Positions 8,437 to 16,369 of a stretch of DNA of 55,751 bases are shown here, in pieces. Positions within the stretch are counted from its first letter, which is position 1. Every line of letters begins with the position of its first letter. Source of the DNA: Defluviitaleaceae bacterium (GTDB lineage: Bacteria > Bacillota > Clostridia > Lachnospirales > WQUN01); assembly GCA_009777845.1 (NCBI GenBank), contig WRLD01000019.1, forward strand, positions 1 through 55,751, in the 5' to 3' direction. A program made the position numbers and the translations under genes. The notes below the pieces were generated by a model. It saw nothing but the letters and a program-made list of their open reading frames with translations, was not told the origin of the DNA and ran no database searches.

Positions 8437-8763
8437 ATGACCAATTACCCAAGCAACATAAGTCGCGAAGAATTTGAAATAATTCGCAAGGATTTGGAAG
8501 CCGCGAAGAAAAGAACAAAACCGCGTAAAATAGATTTATATGACGTATTTTGTGCGGTGCTGTACGTCGTAAAAGGCGGCGTTCAATGGCGTATGTTGCC
8601 GAGCGATTTTCCAAAATGGACGACGGTATATTTCTACTTTCAAATATGGTCAAAGCCGCAAGAAACGGGCTTTTCCATACTTGAAGATGTCTTAAAAAAA
8701 ATTGGTCAGCCATGTGCGTATGCAAGATATGCGGCTCGCCAAAACGAGTTTTTGCATCGTTGA
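8437..8763 (+). CDS. IS5-family transposase, orfA (N-terminal part)
   Basis: 108 residues beginning MTNYPSNISREEFEIIRKDL. It carries the DUF4096-like N-terminal domain of IS5 transposases (DLYDVFCAVLYVVKGGVQWRMLP.DFPKW.TVY..F..W), which binds the inverted repeat. ATG 8437 is preferred over GTG 8428 because AAAAAGGTG sits eight bases upstream of it. The frame ends after a run of eight A (8694-8701), where the ribosome or polymerase must shift to join orfB. The last 20 codons after the A run are out of family pattern, consistent with shifting there. Confidence 0.8.
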   Translation: MTNYPSNISREEFEIIRKDLEAAKKRTKPRKIDLYDVFCAVLYVVKGGVQWRMLPSDFPKWTTVYFYFQIWSKPQETGFSILEDVLKKIGQPCAYARYAARQNEFLHR

Positions 8764-9223
8764 TTCGCAAAGCGTACAAAATGCAAGCTCCGCCGAGGAA
8801 AAAGGGTATGATGCGGGCAAAAAAGTCAGCGGCATTAAACGTCATATCGCGGTTGACACAAACGGCTTGCCGCACGCGATTCATATAACAACAGCCAACA
8901 TAACCGACCGCGCCGGGGCAATTGAAATGTTTCAGAATTACCGCGACGATTTGTCAAATGTCCAAAATATTCTTGTTGACGGCGGCTATACAGGCAAGCC
9001 GTTTGCGGAATCTGTTCGCGATATTCTTGGTGCGAATGTCGAGGTTGTGAAGCGAAACGAACTGCATACATTCGCCGTTTTACCCAAGCGTTGGGTTGTT
9101 GAGCGTACTTTTAGCTGGCTCGAAAAGTGTCACAGGCTTTGGAAAAACACCGAACGCAAGCTCGCTACTTCTTTACAAATGTTGGTTTTTGCGTTTGTTG
9201 CATTGATGATTAGGAGATTCTGA
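8696..9223 (+). CDS. IS5-family transposase, orfB (DDE catalytic part)
   Basis: The frame opens at 8696 just after a TAA. It encodes the catalytic RNase H-like core: first Asp in CIVDSQSV, second in ILVDGGYTGKPF, and Glu in WVVERTFSWLEKCHRL, the Y/R-x-E region typical of IS5. It has no clear start of its own and is most likely made as an orfA-orfB fusion by a net +1 (or -2) slip on the A8 run at 8694-8701. The core residues are intact, so the element may be active; the identical second copy supports recent movement. Confidence 0.8.
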   Translation, partial: KKLVSHVRMQDMRLAKTSFCIVDSQSVQNASSAEEKGYDAGKKVSGIKRHIAVDTNGLPHAIHITTANITDRAGAIEMFQNYRDDLSNVQNILVDGGYTGKPFAESVRDILGANVEVVKRNELHTFAVLPKRWVVERTFSWLEKCHRLWKNTERKLATSLQMLVFAFVALMIRRF

Positions 9224-9238
9224 ACGGTTTCTAACAAA

Positions 9239-9286
9239 AAAACCTCACAAACCATTATTCCATGACTTGTGAGGTTTTCTTTTTTT
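9239..9286 (+). terminator. intrinsic terminator after the IS
   Basis: Perfect 12-base stem AAAACCTCACAA (9239-9250) / TTGTGAGGTTTT (9267-9278), followed by CTTTTTTT. It lies just outside the IS right end. Confidence 0.75.
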
Positions 9287-9343
9287 GCACATACTTAGAC
9301 CATAAGAAAAATATTCCGAGGTATAAAGCACAATGTTTTGCCC

Positions 9344-10084
9344 CTATTCTTCGCATCGAATCGTTGTAACAAAATTTCTCTCCATTAGGAAATTATCAAT
9401 TGACTGATAGACTTCGTCTTTGTACTGAGATTTCTCGATTTTCGCCCTAATTTCTCGTGGCATTGCCTTGCGAAAATTATATTCTCCAAAATCCTCGACA
9501 ACGCAATCAAGATAATCTCTGGCGATGCTTCCATCATCGTCCCAATGATTAAAGTCAAAAATGCTAATTCCCCCGGCATCGCTTATGGTTATCCAGTTTT
9601 TGTTGTCCTTGGTTCTTTGAGTGAGCAGCATAATATTACCGCCGCTGTTTCCGTACTGATAAGTTTCCTTACCCTTTCTAAGACCGAAGCCACCAAACAT
9701 ATATTCCAAAACCGAGCCGACCTCATATATGGCTGCCACTTTAAGCATCAGTTTAGCTTCTTTTTTTATTTTTTCAATTTCTGCCTTGCTCGAGTTAGAA
9801 CAGCGTAAATTATTCACAAATCCATCAATATATTGCTCCTTAGTCATTTCAACTGAGGCAACTTTTATTGTTGTTGTTCCTTTTGTGCAATATAACCCGA
9901 TAAGACATCCCACATTGTTGAAATTGTCACTGGTGTTTTCTTTGTCCGTGTTTACCCCTCTGTGGACAGGCTCATTCTCTGGGACAAAGCAAAAGTCGCT
10001 TTCTCGCTGTCCTTGGGTTTCATTAGTTGATACCAATATTTTAATCATGTTGCTGGATTTGTTCGTTTTGACAGTTTTAGGCAT
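9344..10084 (-). CDS. hypothetical protein, 246 aa
   Basis: Not recognised. ATG 10084 (MPKTVKTNKSSNMIKILVST) follows AAAGGGGGG. The N-terminal third is polar. The middle (about 75-125) is Lys/Glu-rich helix (SKAEIEKIKKEAKLMLKVAA). The C-terminal part has NWITISDAGGISIFDFNHWD and ends with another helical segment. No membrane segment or signal peptide. Its leader contains a large interlocked inverted-repeat structure (10105-10194), suggesting control at the RNA or DNA level. It lies between the IS and the broken serine recombinase and is presumably cargo of the element. Confidence 0.65.
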   Translation of the reverse strand: MPKTVKTNKSSNMIKILVSTNETQGQRESDFCFVPENEPVHRGVNTDKENTSDNFNNVGCLIGLYCTKGTTTIKVASVEMTKEQYIDGFVNNLRCSNSSKAEIEKIKKEAKLMLKVAAIYEVGSVLEYMFGGFGLRKGKETYQYGNSGGNIMLLTQRTKDNKNWITISDAGGISIFDFNHWDDDGSIARDYLDCVVEDFGEYNFRKAMPREIRAKIEKSQYKDEVYQSIDNFLMERNFVTTIRCEE

Positions 10085-10104
10085 AAGCCCCCCTTTCATT
10101 ATGA

Positions 10105-10194
10105 CTTAAAGAGCCGTCCGATTGTACATAGTTCTTGGGAAAACCGGCGGACGGCTCTTTAAGCCAAATGTTCAATTTGCGGAACTATGTACAA
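10105..10194. repeat. two interlocked perfect inverted repeats (A-B-A'-B')
   Basis: Arm A 10105-10120 pairs with 10148-10163 (16 perfect bases, AAAGAGCCGTCCG core). Arm B TTGTACATAGTTC (10122-10134) pairs with 10182-10194 (13 perfect bases). B lies in the loop of A and A' lies in the loop of B, so the two hairpins are mutually interlocked. In RNA this could be a pseudoknot or a two-state switch in the leader of the gene that starts at 10084; in DNA it could be a recombination or binding site. Confidence 0.75.
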
Positions 10195-10235
10195 GTATAT
10201 TATACCATATATCACCATAAATCCAAAACTTACGG

Positions 10236-10308
10236 ATGCCTGCCTACGTAAGAACTCACGCAGGCATAATACTTGACGGCTACCGTGTCATAAACGGCAG
10301 CCGTCAAG
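10236..10308. repeat. two further hairpins downstream of the serine recombinase
   Basis: ATGCCTGC (10236-10243) pairs with GCAGGCAT (10260-10267). CTTGACGGCTACCGT (10272-10286) pairs with 10294-10308 with one mismatch. They lie 22 bases beyond the recombinase stop and may be its terminator, although no T run follows on the minus strand, or part of a recombination site. Confidence 0.55.
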
Positions 10309-10329
10309 CTAGATGCGAGAGATTCTTGT

Positions 10330-11816
10330 TTAAAAATCGTTAAACTCAAGTTTTTCAATTGCCGCTACACCGTATCGTTCGCCGGGGCGAGGTTCTTTGC
10401 GGACTACCATTTCTTTGACAAATTTTTGTAGGAATTGTAGTCTTTGTTCGTTGTTCAATTTCCCCCAATTTTCACGAAGGTTTGCCACAATTTCTCTTTT
10501 GCTTTGCCGTGACTCCAACGAGGCTTCTATGTTTTGGAGCAGTTTCAGCCTTGCGGTTAATTCGTCTTTCCTATCCTTACCCAATTTCACCATTTGTTGA
10601 TATGTTTCAAAATCCACTTTGTTTCCCATAAATAACGCCATAATCTCGCTGGCTTTCCGCTCTATTTGCACTATTTCGTTGTTAATGGCGGTTATTTCTT
10701 TAGAATGGTCGGGGGCTTTGGATATTTCGGATATATCAACGGATTCTAATTCTGTGAAGTTTTCTATGTTGGCGATATATTCCTCGAATGCCGTTTCGAT
10801 TTTTATGTGGCGAATTTCCGATTTATTAGTGCAAGTTTTATACTTGCTGAGTGTGTTATTACAACGGTATGCGGGGCGTTCGGGCGTTTTCTTCCCATCG
10901 TTTGAATAATTCCTTTCGATGTAAACTTTCCACCACATACAGGACAGCGTAAAATCCCGCAGAAGTATACCCCGCTTGTGGGCAGTTTTGTTCTGCTTAC
11001 GGGCTTTGTTCTTTGGATTTTGTCCTGCGCTTCATAAAAGGTAGCCGTGTCTATTATGGCTTCATGTTTGCCATCAGCTTCAAAATAACGAGTTTCGTCA
11101 TAGCAGCTATAACGTACTTTCCCGATGTAATTTGGGTTAGTTAAAATACATTTTACCGAACTCGCTCCCCATAATTTTCCTCGTTTACTTGGGATATTTG
11201 CGGTGTTCAGCATTTTTTCGATTTGCGTGAAGTTGTAGTTATCGTGCAAATACATATTGAAAATGCGCCTGACGATTTCCGCTTCTTCCTCAACAATGAC
11301 TTGCACTTTTTCGCCAATCGCCCGATGGTAGCCGTATGACGAGAAGAAAGCCGTTGAGCTATCGCCTTCCTTGGCTTTACGCTCGAAACCTAACCGAACA
11401 CGCTCGGCGAGGTTTTCCCGTTCAAACTCGGCGAAAATGCCCACGATTTTGAGGAACATTCTGCCCGTGGCTGATGAGGTGTCAATAGCCTCATTCAGCG
11501 AATTGAAGGCGCAATCGTACTGGTTAAAAAGGTCGATTAACTCTATTAGGTTCTTTGTGGAGCGGGTTAATCTGTCAATTTTGTAAACCAGCACGTTCTT
11601 AACTTTGCCGCTAATGACATCGGCTATAAGCCTTTTTATTTCGGGTCTGCCCTCGATATCCTTTGCGCTGATGCCCTCATCGGCGTATATGCTGTAGACG
11701 TGCCAGTCTTTAAGTTTTGCGTAGCTTTGTAATTTTTCCTCTTGCGCTCGGATTGAGTAACCCTCGCGTACCTGCTCCTCGGTGGAAACACGAACGTAAA
11801 TCGCTGTGCTTGTCAA
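10330..11816 (-). pseudogene. large serine recombinase, interrupted by a frameshift
   Basis: The 5' part (11816 to 10803) has the resolvase catalytic domain with Ser11 (YVRVSTEEQ), then RLTRSTKNLIELI, AEFERENLAERVRLG, and the recombinase domain (GASSVKCILTNPNYIGK). It then reaches the zinc ribbon CPVCGGKF, where the frame is lost. A second frame (10938 to 10330) carries the rest of the ribbon (RCNNTLSKYKTCTNKS) and the coiled-coil C-terminal domain ending AAIEKLEFNDF. Together they make a normal length of about 490 residues. A single-base change between about 10880 and 10930 explains it: true inactivation, or a base-call error. Start is TTG 11816 with AAGGGGTG upstream. Confidence 0.8.
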
Positions 11817-11979
11817 AAGTCAGCACCCCTTTTTTTGGAATTTCAGGGGCTTGCTGACTGCTGTCCTTGTCTGGTACACTCGTAACAGGAATGCACCGTG
11901 CGAAAAATTTAATCATTTCGCGCTGTAGGCTTTTGGGCAGAACGATTTTTTCTGTGGTATTTGGCTTTTTATCGTCCAT
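11710..11979 (-). CDS. small protein ahead of the serine recombinase, 89 aa
   Basis: Begins MDDKKPNTTEKIVLPKSLQREMIKFFARC; the PKSLQREMIKFF stretch resembles small proteins commonly found just ahead of large serine recombinases in clostridial elements, function unknown. Its last 35 codons overlap the recombinase start by 107 bases, and that tail (HRGAGTRGLLNPSARGK) does not look like a natural protein. The gene may have lost its original stop by an indel near 11820. ATG 11979 follows GGTGGTGAAAG. Confidence 0.5.
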   Translation of the reverse strand: MDDKKPNTTEKIVLPKSLQREMIKFFARCIPVTSVPDKDSSQQAPEIPKKGVLTFDKHSDLRSCFHRGAGTRGLLNPSARGKITKLRKT

Positions 11980-12076
11980 GTCTTTCACCACCAATACTTA
12001 CGCTATATTACATTGTATTGGGGTAATCCTAAAAAATGCCTACGGACAAGGGGTTCGTGGATGGTTTATTTCGTAG

Positions 12077-12298
12077 TTATCTAACCTTATCTGTAATAAG
12101 CCAGTCACTATAAACTGTTGACACAAAATCCCCAAGTTTTTTCTTTTTTACTAGTATACTAAGATTTAGATTTTCGTTTCTAACGCCTCTTTGATGCCAT
12201 TTATGTTTAGGGCAAATTATTGTTTCAAAGGGGCTGGCATCGTCATTATACCAAATACGGGGGTAACTCTCATCATGTCTTAATAAATAAAAAACCAT
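12077..12298 (-). CDS. short protein, possibly truncated immunity-type, 73 aa
   Basis: MVFYLLRHDESYPRIWYNDD, a middle with CPKHKWHQRG, and an end DFVSTVYSDWLITDKVR. The last segment resembles the region near the C-terminus of Imm43-type immunity proteins, which normally continue another 10-20 residues, so it may be cut short by a nonsense change. I hold this assignment loosely. No membrane segment. It lies among other small cargo genes of immunity type on the same strand. Confidence 0.5.
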   Translation of the reverse strand: MVFYLLRHDESYPRIWYNDDASPFETIICPKHKWHQRGVRNENLNLSILVKKKKLGDFVSTVYSDWLITDKVR

Positions 12299-12416
12299 AA
12301 TCCACCGCCTCCCTATCTTAACCCAAAGGATTTTTGCATTTTACTCAATTGGTTAAAAACTTGCTCCGCTCGGGTACTTGGGTGCGATGTAAAGAAATCG
12401 CCCCATTACTAACAAA

Positions 12417-12725
12417 TTAACCATCCCATAAATCTAAAAAAACACAATCCCACACTTCTTTTAGTGATTTTCCATGGAATACGTTTGCGTTAATAAACTC
12501 GCCGAAGGACTCAAATTCATAAGCCTGAGAACCATCTCCGACTAAGCCATACCAGTAAACTTCTTTTTTTGTGATTTTGTCCAACAATTTACCCATCCAT
12601 GAATCTTGGTAATCTTCATAGCCATCAAGGTGAAACAGAATCTCGATTCCTTCTTTTCCGGGATTGCCCAACATCATCTCGCTGAAGCTATCAAACGATA
12701 TTTTGTTTGGGGGAGGATTATTCAT
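12417..12725 (-). CDS. hypothetical small acidic protein, 102 aa
   Basis: An acidic soluble protein starting MNNPPPNKISFDSFSEMMLG, with FHLDGYEDYQDSWMGKLLDK and ending VWDCVFLDLWDG. A strong GAGAGGAAATTAA precedes the ATG. Acidic, Trp/Asp-rich small proteins of this type in such settings are often toxin-immunity proteins, but I see no domain I can name and no toxin beside it. The gene stands alone between short spacers. Confidence 0.6.
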   Translation of the reverse strand: MNNPPPNKISFDSFSEMMLGNPGKEGIEILFHLDGYEDYQDSWMGKLLDKITKKEVYWYGLVGDGSQAYEFESFGEFINANVFHGKSLKEVWDCVFLDLWDG

Positions 12726-12814
12726 TTAATTTCCTCTCCTTTCTCTTGCATTAAGACAAATAATTCTCTAAAATAGTTACTAACTCTACATTTTTTTTAA
12801 CCATGGCTGCCTCG

Positions 12815-12922
12815 TCATATAGATAATCTCCGCCACCCGCAGTCCTTGCACTTATAGCGCTGCTCACCTTTAATAAATCTAGCTTTTATAGTGTTTTCAC
12901 TTCTGCATTTTTTGCAGTTCAT
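12815..12922 (-). pseudogene. transposase remnant: N-terminal zinc ribbon
   Basis: A 35-codon frame encodes MNCKKCRSENTIKARFIKG and then QRYKCKDCGWRRL before a stop. The two CX2C pairs with KGEQRYKCKDCG between them match the DNA-binding zinc ribbon at the start of IS1/InsA-like transposases. Everything after it is lost, with a frame slip near the stop; the rest of 12726-13012 has no other gene. Confidence 0.5.
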
Positions 12923-13012
12923 TGGCATCATGCCTTTTGGGGATATTGTAACGTCTTAAAATTATTTATTAAACACTCCCGCTTTTTGAATCTCACAGAA
13001 ACACAAAATATT

Positions 13013-13426
13013 TCAAGCCTCCTCACCATCACTTACAACCCCACCCCAAGAGAACACAGAAAAATAAATCGTTAAGTTCAAGTTATTTAAATTTTTCATG
13101 TTTTTATCGCTAATTTCAAAAGCAATCTGTGCTAGGTCTGATTGTAGGTAAAATTTTATATAAACCGCTGATGATATTTTTTTTAAGGAATCAATATCTG
13201 CATTTCGCAGAATTTCTGTAAAGTTATTTATTACAGAATTGATTTCGTTAGGATTGTTATAACAGCATTGGTAATGCCACGCATCTATTTTTGCGTTTTT
13301 TTCACCTTTTTTAAGTATTTTGGTGGGGTTCAATGACAATAGCTGTTGGATATTGCCAAAATTTAGGTCGTCCCCTTCAACTATCAATGAAATGGAGCCG
13401 CTTCCGCAGTTTGCAGTATTATCCAT
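13013..13426 (-). CDS. DUF4279 domain protein, 137 aa
   Basis: The opening SISLIVEGDDLNFGNIQQLL followed by LNPTKILKKGEK, and a central W followed by paired hydrophobic strands, match DUF4279 (PF14106 from memory), small proteins often located near polymorphic toxin loci and considered possible immunity proteins. ATG 13426 (MDNTANCGSG) is preferred to the upstream frame because GGAGGACATC lies ten bases before it. The gene is 54 bases behind the radical SAM gene on the same strand, but its theme fits the cargo genes to its left; it marks the join of mobile region and RiPP locus. Confidence 0.75.
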   Translation of the reverse strand: MDNTANCGSGSISLIVEGDDLNFGNIQQLLSLNPTKILKKGEKNAKIDAWHYQCCYNNPNEINSVINNFTEILRNADIDSLKKISSAVYIKFYLQSDLAQIAFEISDKNMKNLNNLNLTIYFSVFSWGGVVSDGEEA

Positions 13427-13480
13427 TTTTGATGTCCTCCATTTAGTCACATTTGCCGCTCATGCGTTTGTCGTGAAACA

Positions 13481-15391
13481 CTATCGACAAAACCACCCAC
13501 CAGGCGTTAATTCCTCTGGCGGATAGCCGACATACGGCGCAGGCACTGCAAGCGAGATATACACATCTTGACATTTAACCATAAGACGTGAAGCGATAAA
13601 CCCTTGAAGAATTTCCTCCACCTCGCAACTTTCCATCTTCGCCCCTTTTTGACAAACTTCCCCACAAATCCCCTCCAAAGTCCGACCCTCATCAGCAGCC
13701 AAATAAACCGCCGCCTCAACACCACCAAAAGAAAATCTCGACTCAACAGCAACAGGTCGAGTATCTTCTATAATTATACCACCATCATCGCCCGACCCAC
13801 TCCGTGTCAGCCTCAAAACAGGCGGCTCTTTCCTATCCTTAGCAAAAATCGGACGAAAAAGGGCTTTCCACTCCCTTATACTACCAAGCATACGCGCCAG
13901 CCCCGCCCGATTTTCGGGCAAATCCGCCGTACCAGACAAATTATCAAAAAAGTACGCCATACGCCCTAACGCCTCATCGTCCAGCGGATAAATATGGCGG
14001 TAAAATTGCATCGGCGTAAGGTCAAGCTCGCCCTCATCAAAATACCGACTAAACCGACAAAATTTGATATTACTCGCCGCCGTTGGTGCTTGCAAATGCA
14101 CCAATAACGGAATTAAATCCGCCGTTTCGTCATACCAGGAATCCTGCTCGTCAGGGAAGCCATAAAGGCAGTTCCACGCCAAAACGATACCATATTCAAG
14201 CGCCAATTTCAAAAATCGGATATTGTGAAAGAGCTTGTTGGGCTTGCCGAGCGCGGCAAGGGCTTTGTCGTGCAATTGCTCTATGCCTGGCTGTATCCAT
14301 CGCACCCCTGCTTGCGAAAGCTGTCGCATTTGGTCACGCGTTAGCGTTGCGGGCGTTTCGTACATGAATTTCATGTGCTTCTCGTCAGCAAAGCGCGGCA
14401 GTAGCTCCCTCATATGCGCGGGCGGAATGATATTGTCCGTTATTTGCACGGACGTGATTCCGTGCCGCTTGGTTAGCTCGGTTATTTCATGCTCCGCCTT
14501 GTCGGGGCTTTTTTGGCGTTGCTTGGCGTTCAAGCCGTTTAAGCCGCAAAACGCGCACGGCTTCTTTGCGCCCCACCAACAGCCCCTGGAGGTTTCCAGA
14601 ACCAGCCCTGGAATCAGCCTGTTTTTTATTTCGCTTTTTTGCAAGCAGTCGAAATAATCATCAAAAAACGGCGTGGCAAGCCCCGACATATCGGTGACTG
14701 TGCCTCGCGGCGTTTTTTCGGGCTGTTCTTGAGAATCAAGCAATCGGTCGTAAGGCGTAAAAACCTCAGGGCGATTCCAACCGCCGCCGCCGATTTTTTC
14801 GCCTGCCAAGTAATTGCGACAAAAATCGGGAAAGGTTTCGTCCGCCTCGCCCGAAAAAACATAGTCAACCCACGTAAAAGAACGGTGTAGCTGTCTGCCC
14901 ATGCTGCCCTCGCAGTTCGCGCCGCCCATAACCGTGGCAATTTGCGGCGCGGCCTCGCGAATTTTGCGTAACAACGCCAGTGACGCTACGGTTTGGTGGA
15001 ATGTGCAGCTACAGCCCACGATTTTTGGGTCTAACGCGAGAACCTGCTCTACGCACCGAGCAAGAAATCCGTCAACTAAATCGCGGATTTCTAACACCTT
15101 ATTACGAGGCAAAACCCAAGGGTGGTAATCGAAAAAATCGTCGTCACGCCGTTCCATTTCGGGAAAAGCGGCACGAGAAAAAAGCCACTCGGCATAAGCG
15201 AGCGAAAAATTAAAAAGATAATAATTCCGCAAGCCTATTTCCTTAGCAAAATCTAAGGTGAAATAAAGGCTTCGTGTGGAAATATTTTCCTTACGCAACG
15301 CGCCCGAAAGGCAACCCAACGCAAGCGATGGGTGAGTAAGCGACGCAAAGGGCATTAAAACAAGCGCGACATCGCTATTTGCTTCTAACAA
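13481..15391 (-). CDS. RiPP maturation radical SAM protein (B12-binding type)
   Basis: 636 residues. The N-terminal part (about 1-200) is a cobalamin-binding-like Rossmann domain (LMPFASLTHPSLALG, KIVGCSC, VMGGANCEG). The radical SAM domain has the 4Fe-4S cysteines C271, C279 and C282 in SRGCWWGAKKPCAFCGLNG, the signature I know from the RiPP maturation radical SAM protein 1 family (TIGR03975). A C-terminal part (about 530-630) resembles a peptide-recognition extension. Relatives work on nitrile-hydratase- or Nif11-leader peptides; some such B12 enzymes are C-methyltransferases, but the reaction here is not shown. TTG 15391 is used, with AGGGG nine bases upstream, and it overlaps the stop of the HExxH gene by 7 bases, so the two are translationally coupled. 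Confidence 0.85.
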   Translation of the reverse strand: MLEANSDVALVLMPFASLTHPSLALGCLSGALRKENISTRSLYFTLDFAKEIGLRNYYLFNFSLAYAEWLFSRAAFPEMERRDDDFFDYHPWVLPRNKVLEIRDLVDGFLARCVEQVLALDPKIVGCSCTFHQTVASLALLRKIREAAPQIATVMGGANCEGSMGRQLHRSFTWVDYVFSGEADETFPDFCRNYLAGEKIGGGGWNRPEVFTPYDRLLDSQEQPEKTPRGTVTDMSGLATPFFDDYFDCLQKSEIKNRLIPGLVLETSRGCWWGAKKPCAFCGLNGLNAKQRQKSPDKAEHEITELTKRHGITSVQITDNIIPPAHMRELLPRFADEKHMKFMYETPATLTRDQMRQLSQAGVRWIQPGIEQLHDKALAALGKPNKLFHNIRFLKLALEYGIVLAWNCLYGFPDEQDSWYDETADLIPLLVHLQAPTAASNIKFCRFSRYFDEGELDLTPMQFYRHIYPLDDEALGRMAYFFDNLSGTADLPENRAGLARMLGSIREWKALFRPIFAKDRKEPPVLRLTRSGSGDDGGIIIEDTRPVAVESRFSFGGVEAAVYLAADEGRTLEGICGEVCQKGAKMESCEVEEILQGFIASRLMVKCQDVYISLAVPAPYVGYPPEELTPGGWFCR

Positions 15392-16323
15392 TTAAACCTA
15401 CCCCTCGCCATATCTGCCACTGATGTGCGGCACAAAATATGAAACGCCGCCATTCGACAGCCTGTTTTTTCATAACAATCACCAATGCTCCGCGCCGCCT
15501 GCACAATCGTGCCGCATAGCTCGTCAAAGCCCTCTTTTTCCAAGTAGTGCGCCAGTCTGCCGCCCTTTCTGTACGTTGGGTACAGCCCCAAAAAGGCAAG
15601 CAAAAAATTTGGCTCATAAAAGCCAAACGCCGCCGTAAGCCCCATAAAATCCGCGATAAGCTCGTCATGTATTTCGCTTTTTGCCGAATGATAATACCGC
15701 TGTGTCATATAGTGCGCCGCCTCGTGTTCTCGGCGAATCACAAGCGATTTTAGCCGCCATTCCTGCGGCGTAAGCCCAAACAGCTCAGGCTCTGTGCCGC
15801 TGTAGTAGCGGTGCGATAGCAACGCGATACAGTCCTTGTATAGTGTCGAATCCTTGGGAATAGAGCCGCCGCGCATACGAATCCGCGCCCAGTTATTGTA
15901 ATTTTTGAGTAGCCCCGCCCCTCTTGAATCTGGCACAGAGCGCGGCTCACAGCGGTAAACCAAGCTCTGCATTAAACGGACGAAATCCTCGTCTGCCTCG
16001 CACTCTATCACAGGAAGCCTGCCTACAGGCGTAGGGTGCAAATACAGCCGCACGCCCTCGGGGTTAGCAGGAATCCACTCGCCCTCGCATATGGGCGGAA
16101 GCTGTCCGCGCCTCAAAGCCGCCGCGAATAAGGGGTTTTTGCTTTGCCCTTCAATAATGGGAAAGTTTAGTTCAATGAACATATTGCGTAAAAGCTGCCA
16201 GTCATGCCCGTTGTGCCGTTGAATAAGCGTGTCCCAATCCTCGGCGAAAAGCTGCTCTGTAGGGTTTGCGTTCATGGAGTGGATTGTAAAGCGGTTTTCT
16301 CGTAGAGCCTTTAAACATTCCAT
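15385..16323 (-). CDS. HExxH-motif protein paired with the RiPP radical SAM gene
   Basis: 312 residues, soluble, not a family I can name. It contains REHEAAHYMTQRYY, so a zinc-type HExxH motif at 200-204, followed 17 residues later by Glu221 in HDELIADFMGL, a fair spacing for a third gluzincin ligand. The helix lengths around it resemble a compact metalloprotease-like or repurposed metallo-enzyme fold. The N-terminal 110 residues are unrelated to proteases I know. Coupling to the radical SAM gene and position behind the NHLM export genes suggest a role in RiPP maturation or leader processing; this is inference. ATG 16323 follows AAGGGAAATG. Confidence 0.7.
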   Translation of the reverse strand: MECLKALRENRFTIHSMNANPTEQLFAEDWDTLIQRHNGHDWQLLRNMFIELNFPIIEGQSKNPLFAAALRRGQLPPICEGEWIPANPEGVRLYLHPTPVGRLPVIECEADEDFVRLMQSLVYRCEPRSVPDSRGAGLLKNYNNWARIRMRGGSIPKDSTLYKDCIALLSHRYYSGTEPELFGLTPQEWRLKSLVIRREHEAAHYMTQRYYHSAKSEIHDELIADFMGLTAAFGFYEPNFLLAFLGLYPTYRKGGRLAHYLEKEGFDELCGTIVQAARSIGDCYEKTGCRMAAFHILCRTSVADMARGRFNC

Positions 16324-16369
16324 AATACATTTCCCTTAGGCAATTATTTTGCGAATTTGCAGGTTTTTT

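Larger units (their letters stand above)
8371..9232 (+). mobile_element. complete IS5-family insertion sequence (about 862 bp)
   Basis: The left end AGAAACTGTTTAACATC and the inverted right end (AGAAACCGTTCAGAATC read inward) are imperfect terminal repeats. Between them are two overlapping transposase frames typical of the IS427-like branch of IS5. Exact ends are uncertain by about two bases because flanking TA/AA bases could belong to either the target or the element; I could not confirm a target duplication. A second copy, identical over 127 bases, is at the window's left edge. Confidence 0.85.

Noticed and set aside
13507..14940. Several alternative frames within the radical SAM gene
   Set aside because: All overlap the family-matching 636-residue frame and show no motif.
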